Notes: a model not told the origin generated them from the letters alone. A DNA stretch of 64,000 bases from Microbacterium sp. APC 3901 (GCF_030407765.1 NZ_JASDCU010000009.1:1-64000), one strand, 5' to 3'. Positions 54,707-64,000 are shown, counted from the stretch's first letter. Made by a program: numbers and translations.

Positions 54707-55510
54707 ATGAGTCGACAGCATCTCGTCGCGGTCGCCGCAGTCGGTGCCGTCTCGGTCGTCGGCTTCCGGTTTCTGCTGAAGCGTCAGGCGGCCATCGCAC
54801 GTCGGCGCATCGGCAAGCCGCTCGGCGAGCAGTCGATCGATGCCGACCGCGTCTGGCGTCGGGCGCTCGACGGCGATCCCGTGCAGCTGCTCGTGCTGGG
54901 TGACTCGGTGGCCGCGGGTCTCGGCGCCGAGCGCCGCAAGGAGACGCTCGGCGGGCGACTCGCGAAGGGCATGGCGCGTCGCCTGCGACGGCCGGTGCGT
55001 CTGCGCACTGCCGCGGTCGTCGGTGCGGAGTCGCCCGATCTCGCCGCGCAGCTCGAGGGTCTGCCCGACGGCTACGCACCCCACGTGGCGGTGATCGTGG
55101 TCGGCGGCAACGACGTCACCCACCGTCTTCCGATCGCCGTCTCCACGCAGCATCTGCGCGACTCGATCCTTCAGCTGCGTCGTCGGGGCACTGAGGTCAT
55201 CGTCGGCACGTGTCCTGACCTCGGCGCGCTGCGCCCTGTGCCTCAGCCGCTGCGCAGGCTGATCTCGAGCGTGTCGCGCAGGCTGGCCGAAGCGCAGGCC
55301 GAGACCGCTCGATCGGCGGGGGCGAGCCCTGTCGATCTCCGCCGAGCGGTAGGGCCGATGTTCTTCGACGATCCGGATGCGATGTTCAGCCTGGACCGCT
55401 TCCATCCGAGTCCGTTGGGCTACCGGCGCACGGCCGAGGTGCTGCTTCCTTCCGCGTGCCTCGCGGCGGAGGCGGCGCTCAGCTCGCGTCGTCAGTCGGT
55501 GCCGCGCTGA
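54707..55510 (+). CDS. SGNH/GDSL hydrolase family protein
   Basis: A 267-residue protein with an N-terminal hydrophobic segment (residues ~5-22) that could be a signal or anchor. SGNH blocks follow: LGDSVAAGLGAE with the nucleophilic serine, a central VVGGNDVTH with Gly and Asn, and DRFHPSPLGY with the catalytic Asp-x-x-His. Such enzymes are esterases or lipases acting on lipids, acetylated glycans or similar. No clear Shine-Dalgarno precedes the ATG. It converges on the APC permease gene downstream. Confidence 0.9.
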   Translation: MSRQHLVAVAAVGAVSVVGFRFLLKRQAAIARRRIGKPLGEQSIDADRVWRRALDGDPVQLLVLGDSVAAGLGAERRKETLGGRLAKGMARRLRRPVRLRTAAVVGAESPDLAAQLEGLPDGYAPHVAVIVVGGNDVTHRLPIAVSTQHLRDSILQLRRRGTEVIVGTCPDLGALRPVPQPLRRLISSVSRRLAEAQAETARSAGASPVDLRRAVGPMFFDDPDAMFSLDRFHPSPLGYRRTAEVLLPSACLAAEAALSSRRQSVPR

Positions 55511-55568
55511 ACGACGCGGCCCCCTCGGCGACGCGACGCGAGCTCCGGGCGAGAGCGCGCAGACCTGA

Positions 55569-56795
55569 TCATCGCGACAGTCGGAGGCTTGCCATCCGAT
55601 AGAGCACTCCGAGAAGCACGACCACGGTTCCGATCGCCGACGCCACGACGGGCAGCGTGTTCACGAGAAGGAGGCATCCGAGCGCTCCGATGACCTGGAG
55701 TGCGCGCGGATAGCGGCGAGCCGCCGGAGACTGGCGGAAGGCTGCCGCATTGGCGATGAGGTAGTAGAGCAGCACCCCGAAGGACGAGAACCCGATCGCA
55801 TCGCGAAGGTCGGCGACGAGCACGATGCCGACGACGATGAGTGCGACCGCGATCTCTGCGCGACGAGGCACCTGCCAGCGCTCGTCGACCTTCGCGAGGA
55901 CCCGGGGCAGATCCTGCTCCCGGGCCATGGCCAGCGACGTGCGACCGATGCCCGTGAGCAGCGCGAGCAGAGCGCCCAGTGAGGCCGTCGCCGCAGCGAT
56001 GCGGATGATCGGGGTGAGAGCCTGCCACCCGGTGGCCGCGGCGACATCGGCCAGAGGCGTCGTGGTCGTCGCCGCGTCGCCGCCGAGCACGAGGATGACC
56101 GTGATCGCGACGAGCGTGTAGACGACGACCGCACCGCCCAGCGCGAGGGCGATCGCCCGGGGGATCGTCCGGGAAGGGTCGACGACCTCTTCGCCCATCG
56201 TCGCGATGCGCGCGTACCCTGCGAATGCGAAGAAGAGCAGTCCGGCGCCCTGCAGCACGCCGTAGGCGCTGGCGTCAGGAAGAGGGGCGGGGGATGCCGA
56301 GGCCGATCCGCCGAGTCCGGTCGCGACGACGAGGGCGAGCCCGAGCAGCGAGGCCACCACGAGAATCCGGGTGACGACAGCCGTGCGGGTCACTCCGAAA
56401 CAGTTCACGGCTGCGAGCGCGACGACCGCTGCCACGGCCACCGGCACCTGCCAGCCCTCGGGCGCAGCGTAGGCGGCGAAGGTCATGGCCATCGCGGCGC
56501 AGCTCGCGATCTTGCCGATGACGAAGCTCCAGCCGGCGACGAAGCCCCACCACGGGCCGATCTCGGCTCTGGCGTACGCGTATGTGCCGCCGGCGACGGG
56601 GTGTGCTGCGGCGAGCTGCGCCGACGCGGTGGCGTTGCAGTAGGCGACGAGTGCGGCGATGGCCAGAGCGATCAGGATGCCGCTGCCGGCGACACCGATC
56701 GCCGGGGCCCACACCGAGAACACGCCCGCGCCGATCATCGAGCCGAGTCCGATGGCGACGGCGTCACCGAGTCTCAGGCGGCGGGCGAGGGGCAT
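55569..56795 (-). CDS. APC family permease
   Basis: A 408-residue amino-acid/polyamine/organocation permease with about 12 helices. The first helix has GLGSMIGAGVFSVWAPA, the substrate-backbone motif of the superfamily, and a sixth-helix segment LLFFAFAGYARIATMGEE is typical. It is shorter than usual amino-acid permeases and is not closely similar to the permease at 45577-47010. Substrate unknown. CACGAT lies 6 nt before the ATG, a possible leaderless start. Confidence 0.88.
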   Translation of the reverse strand: MPLARRLRLGDAVAIGLGSMIGAGVFSVWAPAIGVAGSGILIALAIAALVAYCNATASAQLAAAHPVAGGTYAYARAEIGPWWGFVAGWSFVIGKIASCAAMAMTFAAYAAPEGWQVPVAVAAVVALAAVNCFGVTRTAVVTRILVVASLLGLALVVATGLGGSASASPAPLPDASAYGVLQGAGLLFFAFAGYARIATMGEEVVDPSRTIPRAIALALGGAVVVYTLVAITVILVLGGDAATTTTPLADVAAATGWQALTPIIRIAAATASLGALLALLTGIGRTSLAMAREQDLPRVLAKVDERWQVPRRAEIAVALIVVGIVLVADLRDAIGFSSFGVLLYYLIANAAAFRQSPAARRYPRALQVIGALGCLLLVNTLPVVASAIGTVVVLLGVLYRMASLRLSR

Positions 56796-56843
56796 CCCCT
56801 CATCGTGGCACGCGAGGGTGAACTCCCGGTGACGTCGTGACGG

Positions 56844-57314
56844 TCAGCCGCGACTGGCGGTGACGCGTTTCTTCTCTCGGATGTAGACCTCACGACGCAC
56901 TTTCGCGACGACGTCGCCGTCGCGATCGGTGATCACCGTCTCGAACCACTCCAGCACCTTCGCCCCGCCGTGCGCGCGCTCGCGGATCTCCGCAGCTCGC
57001 TCCGCGCTGACCTCGAACTCCGCCGTCAGCACTCCCCGGCCCGGCTTGAGGAACTCGATCTCGCCTCGGGTGTCCCACACGACATAGTCGCGCCCCAGCT
57101 GGTGCATGACGAGCATGAAGAAGTAGGGATCCGTCATCGCTGACATCGAGCCGCCGAACGCCGTCTTGACGTAGTTGCGGGTGAAGACGTTCACGTGCAG
57201 TTCGACGGTCGCGTGGGTCCAGTCCTCGCTGAACCGGCGGATGCGGATGCCGCTGAAGAGGTTGGGGATCCACAGGCTCATGCCCGTGGCGAGACGGCGG
57301 GGAGTGATGCGCAT
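56844..57314 (-). CDS. DUF4442 hotdog-fold thioesterase-like protein
   Basis: A 156-residue protein of the DUF4442 family, which has the hotdog fold of acyl-CoA thioesterases. The central helix region FTRNYVKTAFGGSMSAMTDPYFFMLV fits the family. An active-site acid cannot be assigned with certainty. Possible role: hydrolysis of an acyl-CoA or aryl thioester. GACACT is 6 nt before the ATG. It sits between an APC permease gene and the divergent GntR operon with no obvious link to either. Confidence 0.85.
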   Translation of the reverse strand: MRITPRRLATGMSLWIPNLFSGIRIRRFSEDWTHATVELHVNVFTRNYVKTAFGGSMSAMTDPYFFMLVMHQLGRDYVVWDTRGEIEFLKPGRGVLTAEFEVSAERAAEIRERAHGGAKVLEWFETVITDRDGDVVAKVRREVYIREKKRVTASRG

Positions 57315-57377
57315 GAGGTCAGTGTCGACGATGTGATCGCCGCGACGAAGTTGACTGGAGGGTTCGAACAGTTGTTA

Positions 57378-57394
57378 TAGTTTAAATAGAACTA
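57378..57394. promoter_or_regulatory. GntR (YtrA-type) operator candidate
   Basis: TAGTT-N7-AACTA lies in an unusually AT-rich stretch directly downstream of a promoter TTGACT (57351-57356) with a TTATAG/TATAGT -10 at 57375-57381. The dyad overlaps the -10 and start region and precedes the GntR-type gene by 19 bp, so autorepression of the operon is likely. Confidence 0.6.
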
Positions 57395-57413
57395 ATAGAA
57401 ATTGAGGACCGCG

Positions 57414-57764
57414 ATGCTGATTCGAATCGATGCCGACAGTGCGCGGCCGCTCTTCGATCAGGTGGCGGCCTCCGTCCGCTCCGACGTCCTGACCGGTCGC
57501 CTGGTGCCCGGCGATCGTCTTCCCGCCGCGCGGGAGCTGGCAGAGGCGCTCGAGATCAACCTGCACACGGTGCTCCGCGCCTATCAGCAGCTGCGCGACG
57601 AGGGGCTGATCGACCTGCGACGCGGCAGGGGAGCGGTGGTGTCCGAGTCGGCCGCGCCGCTGGCGGAACTCTCTCAGGACATCGCCGCGCTCGTCGCGCG
57701 CGCCTCGTCGCTCGGACTCTCGCCCACGACCCTGGCCGCCCTCATCAAGGAGACCGACGCATGA
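57414..57764 (+). CDS. GntR family regulator, YtrA type
   Basis: A 116-residue regulator. The winged helix-turn-helix spans residues 10-75 (LPAARELAEALEINLHTVLRAYQQL), followed by only a short helical tail, the mark of the YtrA subfamily, which usually controls membrane proteins encoded in its own operon. ATG at 57414 has GAGGAC upstream. Its stop overlaps the DUF1648 gene in an ATGA, and a CPBP protease gene follows. A dyad at 57378-57394 lies over the promoter. Confidence 0.92.
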   Translation: MLIRIDADSARPLFDQVAASVRSDVLTGRLVPGDRLPAARELAEALEINLHTVLRAYQQLRDEGLIDLRRGRGAVVSESAAPLAELSQDIAALVARASSLGLSPTTLAALIKETDA

Positions 57765-58780
57765 GAACCGAAGTCAGCCGAGCTCGCACAGCCTTCTGGT
57801 GGGTGGGGGTGATCGTCCCGCTGGCCCTCATCGTGCTCGCGAACGCAGTCGTGCTCGCATGGCTGCCCGAGCTCCCCGACCCTGTTGCGACGCACTGGGG
57901 TGGCGGGGGAGTCGACGGGTATGCACCGAAGTGGATGCCGCCGGTCATGCTCGCAGGGCTCGGCGGAGGGATCGTCGTGCTGTTCGCCTCGATCGCCCTC
58001 TTCTCTCATGGATCTCCTCAGCGGGGTGCGGACGCATCGACCCCGCAGCCCCGGTGGTCGACGACGGCTCGTCTGCTCGGGGCCGTGAGTCTCGGCACCG
58101 TGGGCATGATGTCCGCGCTCACCGTCGCCATCGTCGGTGTGCAGCGCGGGCTGTCGGACGCTGCGGATGCGGCCGATATCGCGCCGTGGAGCCCGCTCTT
58201 CCTCCTGGTCGCCGTCGGCCTCGCGGTGGCCGGCTGGTTCCTGCAGCCGGCCGTGGAGCGCCCCGCGGAGGCGTCCGGCACCGCTGCGCAGCCGTTGCCG
58301 CTCGCCGACCACGAGCGCGCGGTGTGGATGAGGACCGTCACGATCGCTAAGACCGGTCAGGTCGTGCTCGGTATCGGTGTGCTCGTCACGACGACGATGA
58401 GTGCGCTGCTCCTCGCTCGGGGAATCGCCGGCGGCTGGATCACGGCCGCGGTCACGCTGCTTCTCGTCATCCTGGTCTCGACCAGTCTGACCTTCCGCGT
58501 CCGCGCGAGTACCGCGGGCCTCCGGGTGCGCTCTGCGGCGGGTTGGCCGCGACTGGAGATCCCCGCAGCGCAGATCGCCAGCACGCGCGCGGTCCGCATC
58601 GACCCGTTCGCCGAGTTCGGAGGCTGGGGCTATCGCTTCGGCACGGACGGTCGTCGGGGTTTCGTGCTCCGTGCCGGAGACGCCCTCGAAGTCACCCGCA
58701 CGGACGGTCGGGTGTTCGTCGTCACCGTCGACGACGCGGCCACCGCGGCATCCGTCCTCGCTGCCGCCGGCCACCGATGA
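57761..58780 (+). CDS. DUF1648 domain membrane protein
   Basis: A 339-residue membrane protein. DUF1648 near the N-terminus is recognisable from the LPDPVATHWGGGGVDGYAPKW segment between the first two helices. Helices lie near 12-35, 60-80, 105-127, 145-163 and 195-240 (a pair). A C-terminal soluble domain of about 90 residues resembles a PH-like fold. Proteins of this type are common partners of YtrA-type regulators; the function is not established. It overlaps the GntR gene by 4 nt and lies 37 bp before the CPBP gene. Confidence 0.87.
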   Translation: MRTEVSRARTAFWWVGVIVPLALIVLANAVVLAWLPELPDPVATHWGGGGVDGYAPKWMPPVMLAGLGGGIVVLFASIALFSHGSPQRGADASTPQPRWSTTARLLGAVSLGTVGMMSALTVAIVGVQRGLSDAADAADIAPWSPLFLLVAVGLAVAGWFLQPAVERPAEASGTAAQPLPLADHERAVWMRTVTIAKTGQVVLGIGVLVTTTMSALLLARGIAGGWITAAVTLLLVILVSTSLTFRVRASTAGLRVRSAAGWPRLEIPAAQIASTRAVRIDPFAEFGGWGYRFGTDGRRGFVLRAGDALEVTRTDGRVFVVTVDDAATAASVLAAAGHR

Positions 58781-58817
58781 CCGCGCCCCCCGCACGATCG
58801 ATACAAGGAGAACCATC

Positions 58818-59750
58818 GTGACTCGCCTACGCATCGCCGCCATCGTCGTCTTCACCGTCATCGCCTGCGGGGCGGCCTGGCTCGTCGCCCTGCCGTTGTG
58901 GCTGGGCGACGGTCTCGCAGAGCCGACCACCGGAGTCCTCCTGCCCGTGATGATGCTGACGCCCGCGCTCGCCGCGCTCGTCGTCACGTTCACGATGCGC
59001 GTCCCGGCGCGCGGCGAGCGGGTGCGCTTCCTCGGTCTGTGGCCCCTTCGGCCGGCGAAGCGGGTCATCTGGCTCATGGTCCTCGGATGGCTCGTGCCGC
59101 CCCTTCTCGTCGGCCTCAGCATCCTGGTCGCCGCGGCCCTCGGCTTCATCCGGCTCGACCTGACCTTCGCAGGCTTCTCGGCTGAACTCGCGAGGATGCT
59201 TCCGGAAGGCACCCCGCTGCCGCCGGTCGAGATCCTGGTGATCTCGCAGCTCGCGATCATCCCGGTGGGCGCGCTCCTCAACAGCGTGTTGGCTTTCGGC
59301 GAGGAGCTGGGGTGGCGCGGATGGCTCGTGCCGGCGCTGCGGCCCCTGGGCACCTGGCCGACGCTGCTCATCAGCGGAGTCATCTGGGGGTTCTGGCACA
59401 GCCCGGTCATCCTGCTGGGATACAACTTCGGGCGCACGGACATCACCGGCGTGCTCTTCATGATCGGTGGCTGCGTCGCGTGGGGGATCCTGCTCGGCTG
59501 GCTGCGCCTGCGCTCGGCCTCGATCTGGCCCGCCGTCCTCGCCCACGGATCGCTGAACGCGGCAGGCGGAGTCGTCCTTCTCTTCTCGGCAACGCAGCCC
59601 GACCTCGCGCTCGCAGGTCCCCTGGGCGTCGCCGCGTGGATCGCGATCGCGGTGGTGATCGCCGTTCTCGCTCTCACCGGACAGTTCCGCGAACAGCCCG
59701 AGCTCGCGGGCGCGCCCGGCCGGTTGCTGTCCGCGCCGCGCGCCGGGTAG
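58818..59750 (+). CDS. CPBP family intramembrane metalloprotease
   Basis: A 310-residue membrane protein with about eight helices. The CPBP (Abi) motifs are intact: EELGWRG near residue 165, the FWHSPV histidine motif, and HGSLNA in the next helix. Members include CAAX-prenyl endopeptidase relatives and bacteriocin immunity proteins. The GTG at 58818 has AAGGAG upstream; the longer open frame overlaps the DUF1648 gene. It is the last gene of the GntR-DUF1648-CPBP operon, which may respond to envelope-active peptides. Confidence 0.9.
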   Translation: MTRLRIAAIVVFTVIACGAAWLVALPLWLGDGLAEPTTGVLLPVMMLTPALAALVVTFTMRVPARGERVRFLGLWPLRPAKRVIWLMVLGWLVPPLLVGLSILVAAALGFIRLDLTFAGFSAELARMLPEGTPLPPVEILVISQLAIIPVGALLNSVLAFGEELGWRGWLVPALRPLGTWPTLLISGVIWGFWHSPVILLGYNFGRTDITGVLFMIGGCVAWGILLGWLRLRSASIWPAVLAHGSLNAAGGVVLLFSATQPDLALAGPLGVAAWIAIAVVIAVLALTGQFREQPELAGAPGRLLSAPRAG

Positions 59751-59799
59751 CGTCGCCAAGCCCCTTGACGCTCTTCGAGGGTCACGATTGGCTGAGGGC

Positions 59800-60459
59800 A
59801 TGGATTCCACTCCCGTCGCCTGGTCGAACGCCGACGCCTACCTCGCAGACCTGCTGATCGGTCACGACCCGCACCTCGAGGCGGCGCTGTCGGCCCAACG
59901 AGATGCCGGTCTTCCCGAGATCGAGGTGGCCGCCGTCGGAGGGAAGCTCCTCAACCTCCTCGCGCGCATCAGCGGCGCTCGCCGGGTGCTCGAGATCGGC
60001 ACGCTGGGCGGGTACTCCACGATCTGGCTCGCCCGGGCCGTAGGACCGGATGGGCGTGTCATCACGGTCGAGGCCGAAGCCGACAACGCCGCCGTCGCCC
60101 GCGCGAGCATCGATGCCGCCGGTGTCGGCGACCGCGTCGACATCCGGATAGGCCGGGGCGCCGATGTTCTCCCTTCTCTCGTGGGCGGCTTCGACCTGGT
60201 CTTCATCGATGCCGACAAGGAGTCGAACACCGTCTATCTCGACTGGGCGGCGAAGCTGGGGCATCCGGGAACCGTGATCGTGCTCGACAACATCGGACGC
60301 GAGGGAGAGATCGTCCGTGAGGATTCTACGGACTCCAAGGTTGTCGGCACGAGGGACGCACTGCGGATGCTGAGCGAAGACGCGCGCTTCGACGCGACCG
60401 CTCTGCAGACGGTCGGTGCCAAGGGCTGGGACGGCTTCGCCCTCGCCGTCGTGGTGTGA
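59800..60459 (+). CDS. Class I O-methyltransferase
   Basis: A 219-residue SAM-dependent methyltransferase of the catechol/caffeoyl-CoA O-methyltransferase type. The SAM motif is LEIGTLGGYSTIWLA; VFIDADKESN carries the metal-binding aspartate and VLDNIGREG the next ligands. ATG at 59800 has GAGGGC upstream, with only a few bases between; a TTG four codons earlier is an alternative. Substrate unknown, probably a vicinal diol. It stands alone, 100 bp before eno. Confidence 0.88.
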   Translation: MDSTPVAWSNADAYLADLLIGHDPHLEAALSAQRDAGLPEIEVAAVGGKLLNLLARISGARRVLEIGTLGGYSTIWLARAVGPDGRVITVEAEADNAAVARASIDAAGVGDRVDIRIGRGADVLPSLVGGFDLVFIDADKESNTVYLDWAAKLGHPGTVIVLDNIGREGEIVREDSTDSKVVGTRDALRMLSEDARFDATALQTVGAKGWDGFALAVVV

Positions 60460-60544
60460 GCCGCCGGCACGAACCCGGGAGGTAGACCGCGGGCGGGCTA
60501 GACTGGGCGCGGATCGACGACGCTCCACACAACCTTTTCTCTGA

Positions 60545-61840
<1,296 letters not shown>

Positions 61841-61886
61841 TCACAGCTAGACAGACAGACGCCGCCTGAGCGGCGGCACGTACGGA

Positions 61887-61918
61887 GGAGGAGCCGTGGC
61901 ACGACGACCGGCTCCTCC
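61887..61918 (+). promoter_or_regulatory. Hairpin enclosing the ftsB ribosome binding site and start codon
   Basis: GGAGGAGCCG (61887-61896) and CGGCTCCTCC (61909-61918) are perfect complements around a 12-nt loop. The left arm is the ftsB Shine-Dalgarno plus the first base of its GTG. The fold would hide the start signals, so ftsB translation may depend on ribosomes or RNA partners opening it. It could also act as an eno 3'-end hairpin. Confidence 0.5.
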
Positions 61919-62456
61919 TTCGGCGTCTTCCGGGTCGTCGCGCGCCGCCCCGTCCGCGAAGCCGGCACGACGTGCTGCGGCGCGGCCCCCGCGAGGCTCT
62001 TCTGCCCGCGGCACGCAGGATCGCCGCGTCGACGTGCGCGAGTGGGCATCCGGCATCCGTCTGTCGGCGTTCTCGGTCATCATGCTCTCGCTGGTCGTGC
62101 TCGGGGCGTGGGTGCTGGTGCCGACGCTCGGCACCTTCATCGACCAGAGACAGAAGATCTCGGCGCTCGAGCAGTCGATCCAGGTCTCCGAAGACCAGAT
62201 CGCCGCACTCGAGCAGGAGCGTGAACGCTGGAACGACCCGGCCTACATCACCACCCAAGCGCGTGAGCGTCTGTACTACGTCAAGCCGGGCGAGGTCGTG
62301 TTCCTGATCGACAACGACCTCGATCCCGCGGCGCTTCCGCAGCAGCAGGGGCCGGTCAGCGACACCCTCGAAGAGACGCCCTCCGACTGGATGCCGCAGC
62401 TGCTGCGCACCCTCACGTCCGCGGGGCTGAGCGACACGGCGGCAGTCAGCCGCTGA
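61896..62456 (+). CDS. ftsB: FtsB/DivIC family septum formation initiator
   Basis: A 186-residue bitopic division protein. A basic, Pro/Ala-rich cytoplasmic tail (about 1-48) precedes one membrane helix (about 52-75), then a coiled coil (IDQRQKISALEQSIQVSEDQIAALEQ) and the FtsB-like segment ARERLYYVKPGEVVF. FtsB-type proteins link FtsL and FtsQ at the septum and help activate septal peptidoglycan synthesis. GTG at 61896 has GGAGGAG upstream, but that site lies in a strong hairpin. Location after eno is typical. Confidence 0.92.
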   Translation: MARRPAPPSASSGSSRAAPSAKPARRAAARPPRGSSARGTQDRRVDVREWASGIRLSAFSVIMLSLVVLGAWVLVPTLGTFIDQRQKISALEQSIQVSEDQIAALEQERERWNDPAYITTQARERLYYVKPGEVVFLIDNDLDPAALPQQQGPVSDTLEETPSDWMPQLLRTLTSAGLSDTAAVSR

Positions 62457-62524
62457 CCGTCGGCGACGCCGAGCCGGGAGCGTGCTCCGAGCATCCTCCC
62501 GGTCGGCTCCCGTACGCTGGATAG

Positions 62525-63067
62525 GTGACCACGCCGCCATTCCCCGCCCCCACGACCGCCGAGCTCGCCGTGGTGTCGGCCCAGTTGGGCAGGACCGCCC
62601 GCGGCGTGGTCGGCATCGCCGCCCGCTGCATGTGCGGCAACCCCACGGTCGTCGCCACGACGCCCAGGCTGCCCGACGGAACGCCGTTCCCCACGTTCTA
62701 CTATCTGACGCATCCGGCGGCGACCGCTGCGATGTCGACCCTCGAAGCCACGCAGGTCATGCCCGAGCTCGCCGCGCTGCTCGCCGAGGACGAGGGCGTC
62801 GCAGCGGCGTACCTCGCGGCGCACGAGGCCTACCTCGCCGACAGGGCTCAGTTCGGAGAGGTCGGCGAGATCGACGGGATCTCCGCCGGCGGCATGCCCT
62901 CGCGCGTCAAGTGCCTGCACGCTCTGGCCGGTCACGCTCTCGCGGCCGGTCCCGGTGTGAACCCCGTCGGCGATGCGGCTCTCGAGCGCTCGACCTGGTC
63001 GCCTCAGAGGTGCCGGTGCGACGACCCCGGTGCGGCCCTGCGTGACGCCGAGGCATCGACGGCATGA
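62525..63067 (+). CDS. DUF501 family protein
   Basis: A 180-residue DUF501 protein. The CMCGNPTVVATTPRL segment near residues 35-50, the central FYYLTHPAA, and the cysteine-containing end VKCLHALAGHALA...CRCDD fit the family; conserved Cys and His residues suggest metal binding, which is inference. The function is unknown. The GTG start is 6 nt after TACGCT (62513-62518), a leaderless start. It overlaps the subtilase gene by 4 nt (ATGA). Confidence 0.9.
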   Translation: MTTPPFPAPTTAELAVVSAQLGRTARGVVGIAARCMCGNPTVVATTPRLPDGTPFPTFYYLTHPAATAAMSTLEATQVMPELAALLAEDEGVAAAYLAAHEAYLADRAQFGEVGEIDGISAGGMPSRVKCLHALAGHALAAGPGVNPVGDAALERSTWSPQRCRCDDPGAALRDAEASTA

Positions 63068-64000
63068 GGCGGCCGCGGATGCTGCGCAACGGTGTCGCGA
63101 TGGCGACGATCGTGGCATCCGTCCTGCTCCTGGGCGCTGCGACCCCGCCGCCCGGGCCCGTGCCGGACGACCCCGCAGACCCGGATCGCGCAGCCGAGTA
63201 CTGGCTCGACGGAGCCGGTATCCGTGATGCGTGGCAGACCACACGCGGCGATGGGGTGACGATCGCCATCATCGACACCGGGATCGCCAAGGTTCCTGGC
63301 GTGTTCGACGGCGCCGTCGTCGGCGGCACCGACGTGTCGGGCACGGGAACCCCCGACGGGCGCACCCCGGTGGGCGCCATCGACGGCAATCACGGATCAT
63401 GGGTCGCGTCACTCGCCGCAGGACGAGGCTCCGCCGATGGCAAGGGGATGATCGGAGTCGCTCCCGAGGCCGATCTGCTGTCCATCTCCGTGGGCTTCGG
63501 CGCCGCGGCCGCCGTGCCGTTCACCGAGCAGGTCGCGAAGGCCATGCGATGGGCGGTCGACCACGGAGCCGACATCATCAACCTCTCGTTCACCACGAAC
63601 ACGCTGGACTGGGACAGGAGCTGGGACGATGCGTTCCTCTATGCCTTCGAGCACGACGTGGTGGTGGTCGTCGCCGCGGGCAACCGGGGGAGCGGGACCA
63701 ACATCATCGGCGCTCCGGCGACGATCCCTGGCGTGCTGACGGTCGGCGGAGTCGACCAGACGGGCACGGCGAGCATCGAGGCGTCGACCCAGGGGATCAC
63801 CATCGGAATCGCGGCGCCCAGCGAGGGTCTTCGGGGCGTGTCCGCAGACGGCACGGTCGTGCCTTGGAGCGGCACGAGCGGTGCAGCGCCCATCGTCGCG
63901 GGCATCGCAGCCCTCGTCCGGTCTGCGCATCCCGAGCTCGATGCGGCGAATGTCATCAACCGCATCATCAAGACCGCGATCAAGGTCCCCGGCATGGCCG
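63064..64000 (+). CDS. Subtilisin-like (S8) serine protease, partial
   Basis: The first 312 codons of a secreted subtilase that runs off the right edge. A signal peptide (residues ~1-26) is followed by the peptidase S8 domain with the full triad: Asp71 in IIDTG, His110 in GNHGSWVAS and Ser272 in GTSGAAP. The oxyanion asparagine is Asn207 in AAGNRG. The form resembles actinobacterial mycosin-type subtilases, which often have a C-terminal membrane anchor. No ESX gene is visible, so a type VII link is not shown. Its ATG overlaps the DUF501 stop. Confidence 0.92.
   Translation, partial: MRRPRMLRNGVAMATIVASVLLLGAATPPPGPVPDDPADPDRAAEYWLDGAGIRDAWQTTRGDGVTIAIIDTGIAKVPGVFDGAVVGGTDVSGTGTPDGRTPVGAIDGNHGSWVASLAAGRGSADGKGMIGVAPEADLLSISVGFGAAAAVPFTEQVAKAMRWAVDHGADIINLSFTTNTLDWDRSWDDAFLYAFEHDVVVVVAAGNRGSGTNIIGAPATIPGVLTVGGVDQTGTASIEASTQGITIGIAAPSEGLRGVSADGTVVPWSGTSGAAPIVAGIAALVRSAHPELDAANVINRIIKTAIKVPGMA

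Noticed and set aside
51386..55405. A 4-kb open frame on the minus strand, opposite nhaA, mazG, hisS and the SGNH hydrolase gene
   Set aside because: It runs antisense to four well-supported genes, has no recognisable domain and is rich in Arg, Asp and His in the pattern typical of GC-biased antisense frames.

Overview
This 64 kb window is high-GC actinobacterial chromosome. Gene content and gene order point to the Microbacteriaceae, most likely a Microbacterium-like organism: the eno / ftsB / DUF501 neighbourhood, a RamB-type XRE/IrrE regulator divergent from GTP-dependent PEP carboxykinase, a long-form GAPDH, an MHS transporter, and an FMN riboswitch ahead of ribD-ribE-ribBA-ribH. Coding is dense. 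The largest stretch without a protein gene is about 270 bp, and it holds the FMN riboswitch. I saw no tRNA, rRNA, insertion sequence, phage gene or CRISPR array. Base composition looks even throughout, so this reads as resident chromosome and not as an island.

Layout. 0-2.1 kb: a TetR repressor gene between two copies of a probable operator, a small membrane protein gene, and a pair of SMR drug-efflux genes. 2.3-8.3 kb: long-form GAPDH, an AlkZ-like DNA glycosylase, the XRE/IrrE regulator and pckG. 8.4-14.3 kb: an ABC exporter, a tiny HTH protein with two operator-like dyads over its promoter, an S66 carboxypeptidase, an MHS transporter, a phosphodiesterase and an HNH protein. 14.3-20.5 kb: a LacI-controlled beta-galactoside locus (two permeases, a lipoprotein binding protein, a GH35 beta-galactosidase). 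20.5-31.5 kb: a six-gene co-directional membrane cluster (MalT-like LuxR regulator, AI-2E transporter family protein, large membrane protein, DUF2252, K+ channel, MFS pump), with a small unknown gene, a PLDc_N/SHOCT protein and a HerA-like ATPase divergent from it. 31.5-35.6 kb: riboflavin operon under an FMN riboswitch. 35.6-41.6 kb: Fpg/Nei glycosylase, GNAT acetyltransferase, mfd and an SDR. 41.7-47 kb: hexapeptide protein, a 1013-residue kinase / M23-like / class-III aminotransferase fusion, and an APC permease. 47-51.3 kb: gdhA and ppc. 51.4-54.6 kb: nhaA, mazG, hisS. 54.7-59.8 kb: SGNH hydrolase, APC permease, DUF4442, and a GntR / DUF1648 / CPBP operon. 59.8-64 kb: O-methyltransferase, eno, ftsB, DUF501 and a subtilase cut by the right edge.

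Themes. The PEP-pyruvate-oxaloacetate node is well represented (gapdh, pckG, ppc, eno). Many genes have a -10 hexamer exactly 6 or 7 nt before the start codon, the signature of leaderless transcripts, and this decides several starts. The strongest candidates for something little described are the three-domain fusion, probably a phospho-amine catabolic enzyme coupled to its transporter, and the LuxR-headed membrane cluster. Several clean operator-like dyads (TetR, XRE, small HTH, LacI, GntR) tie regulators to their neighbours.
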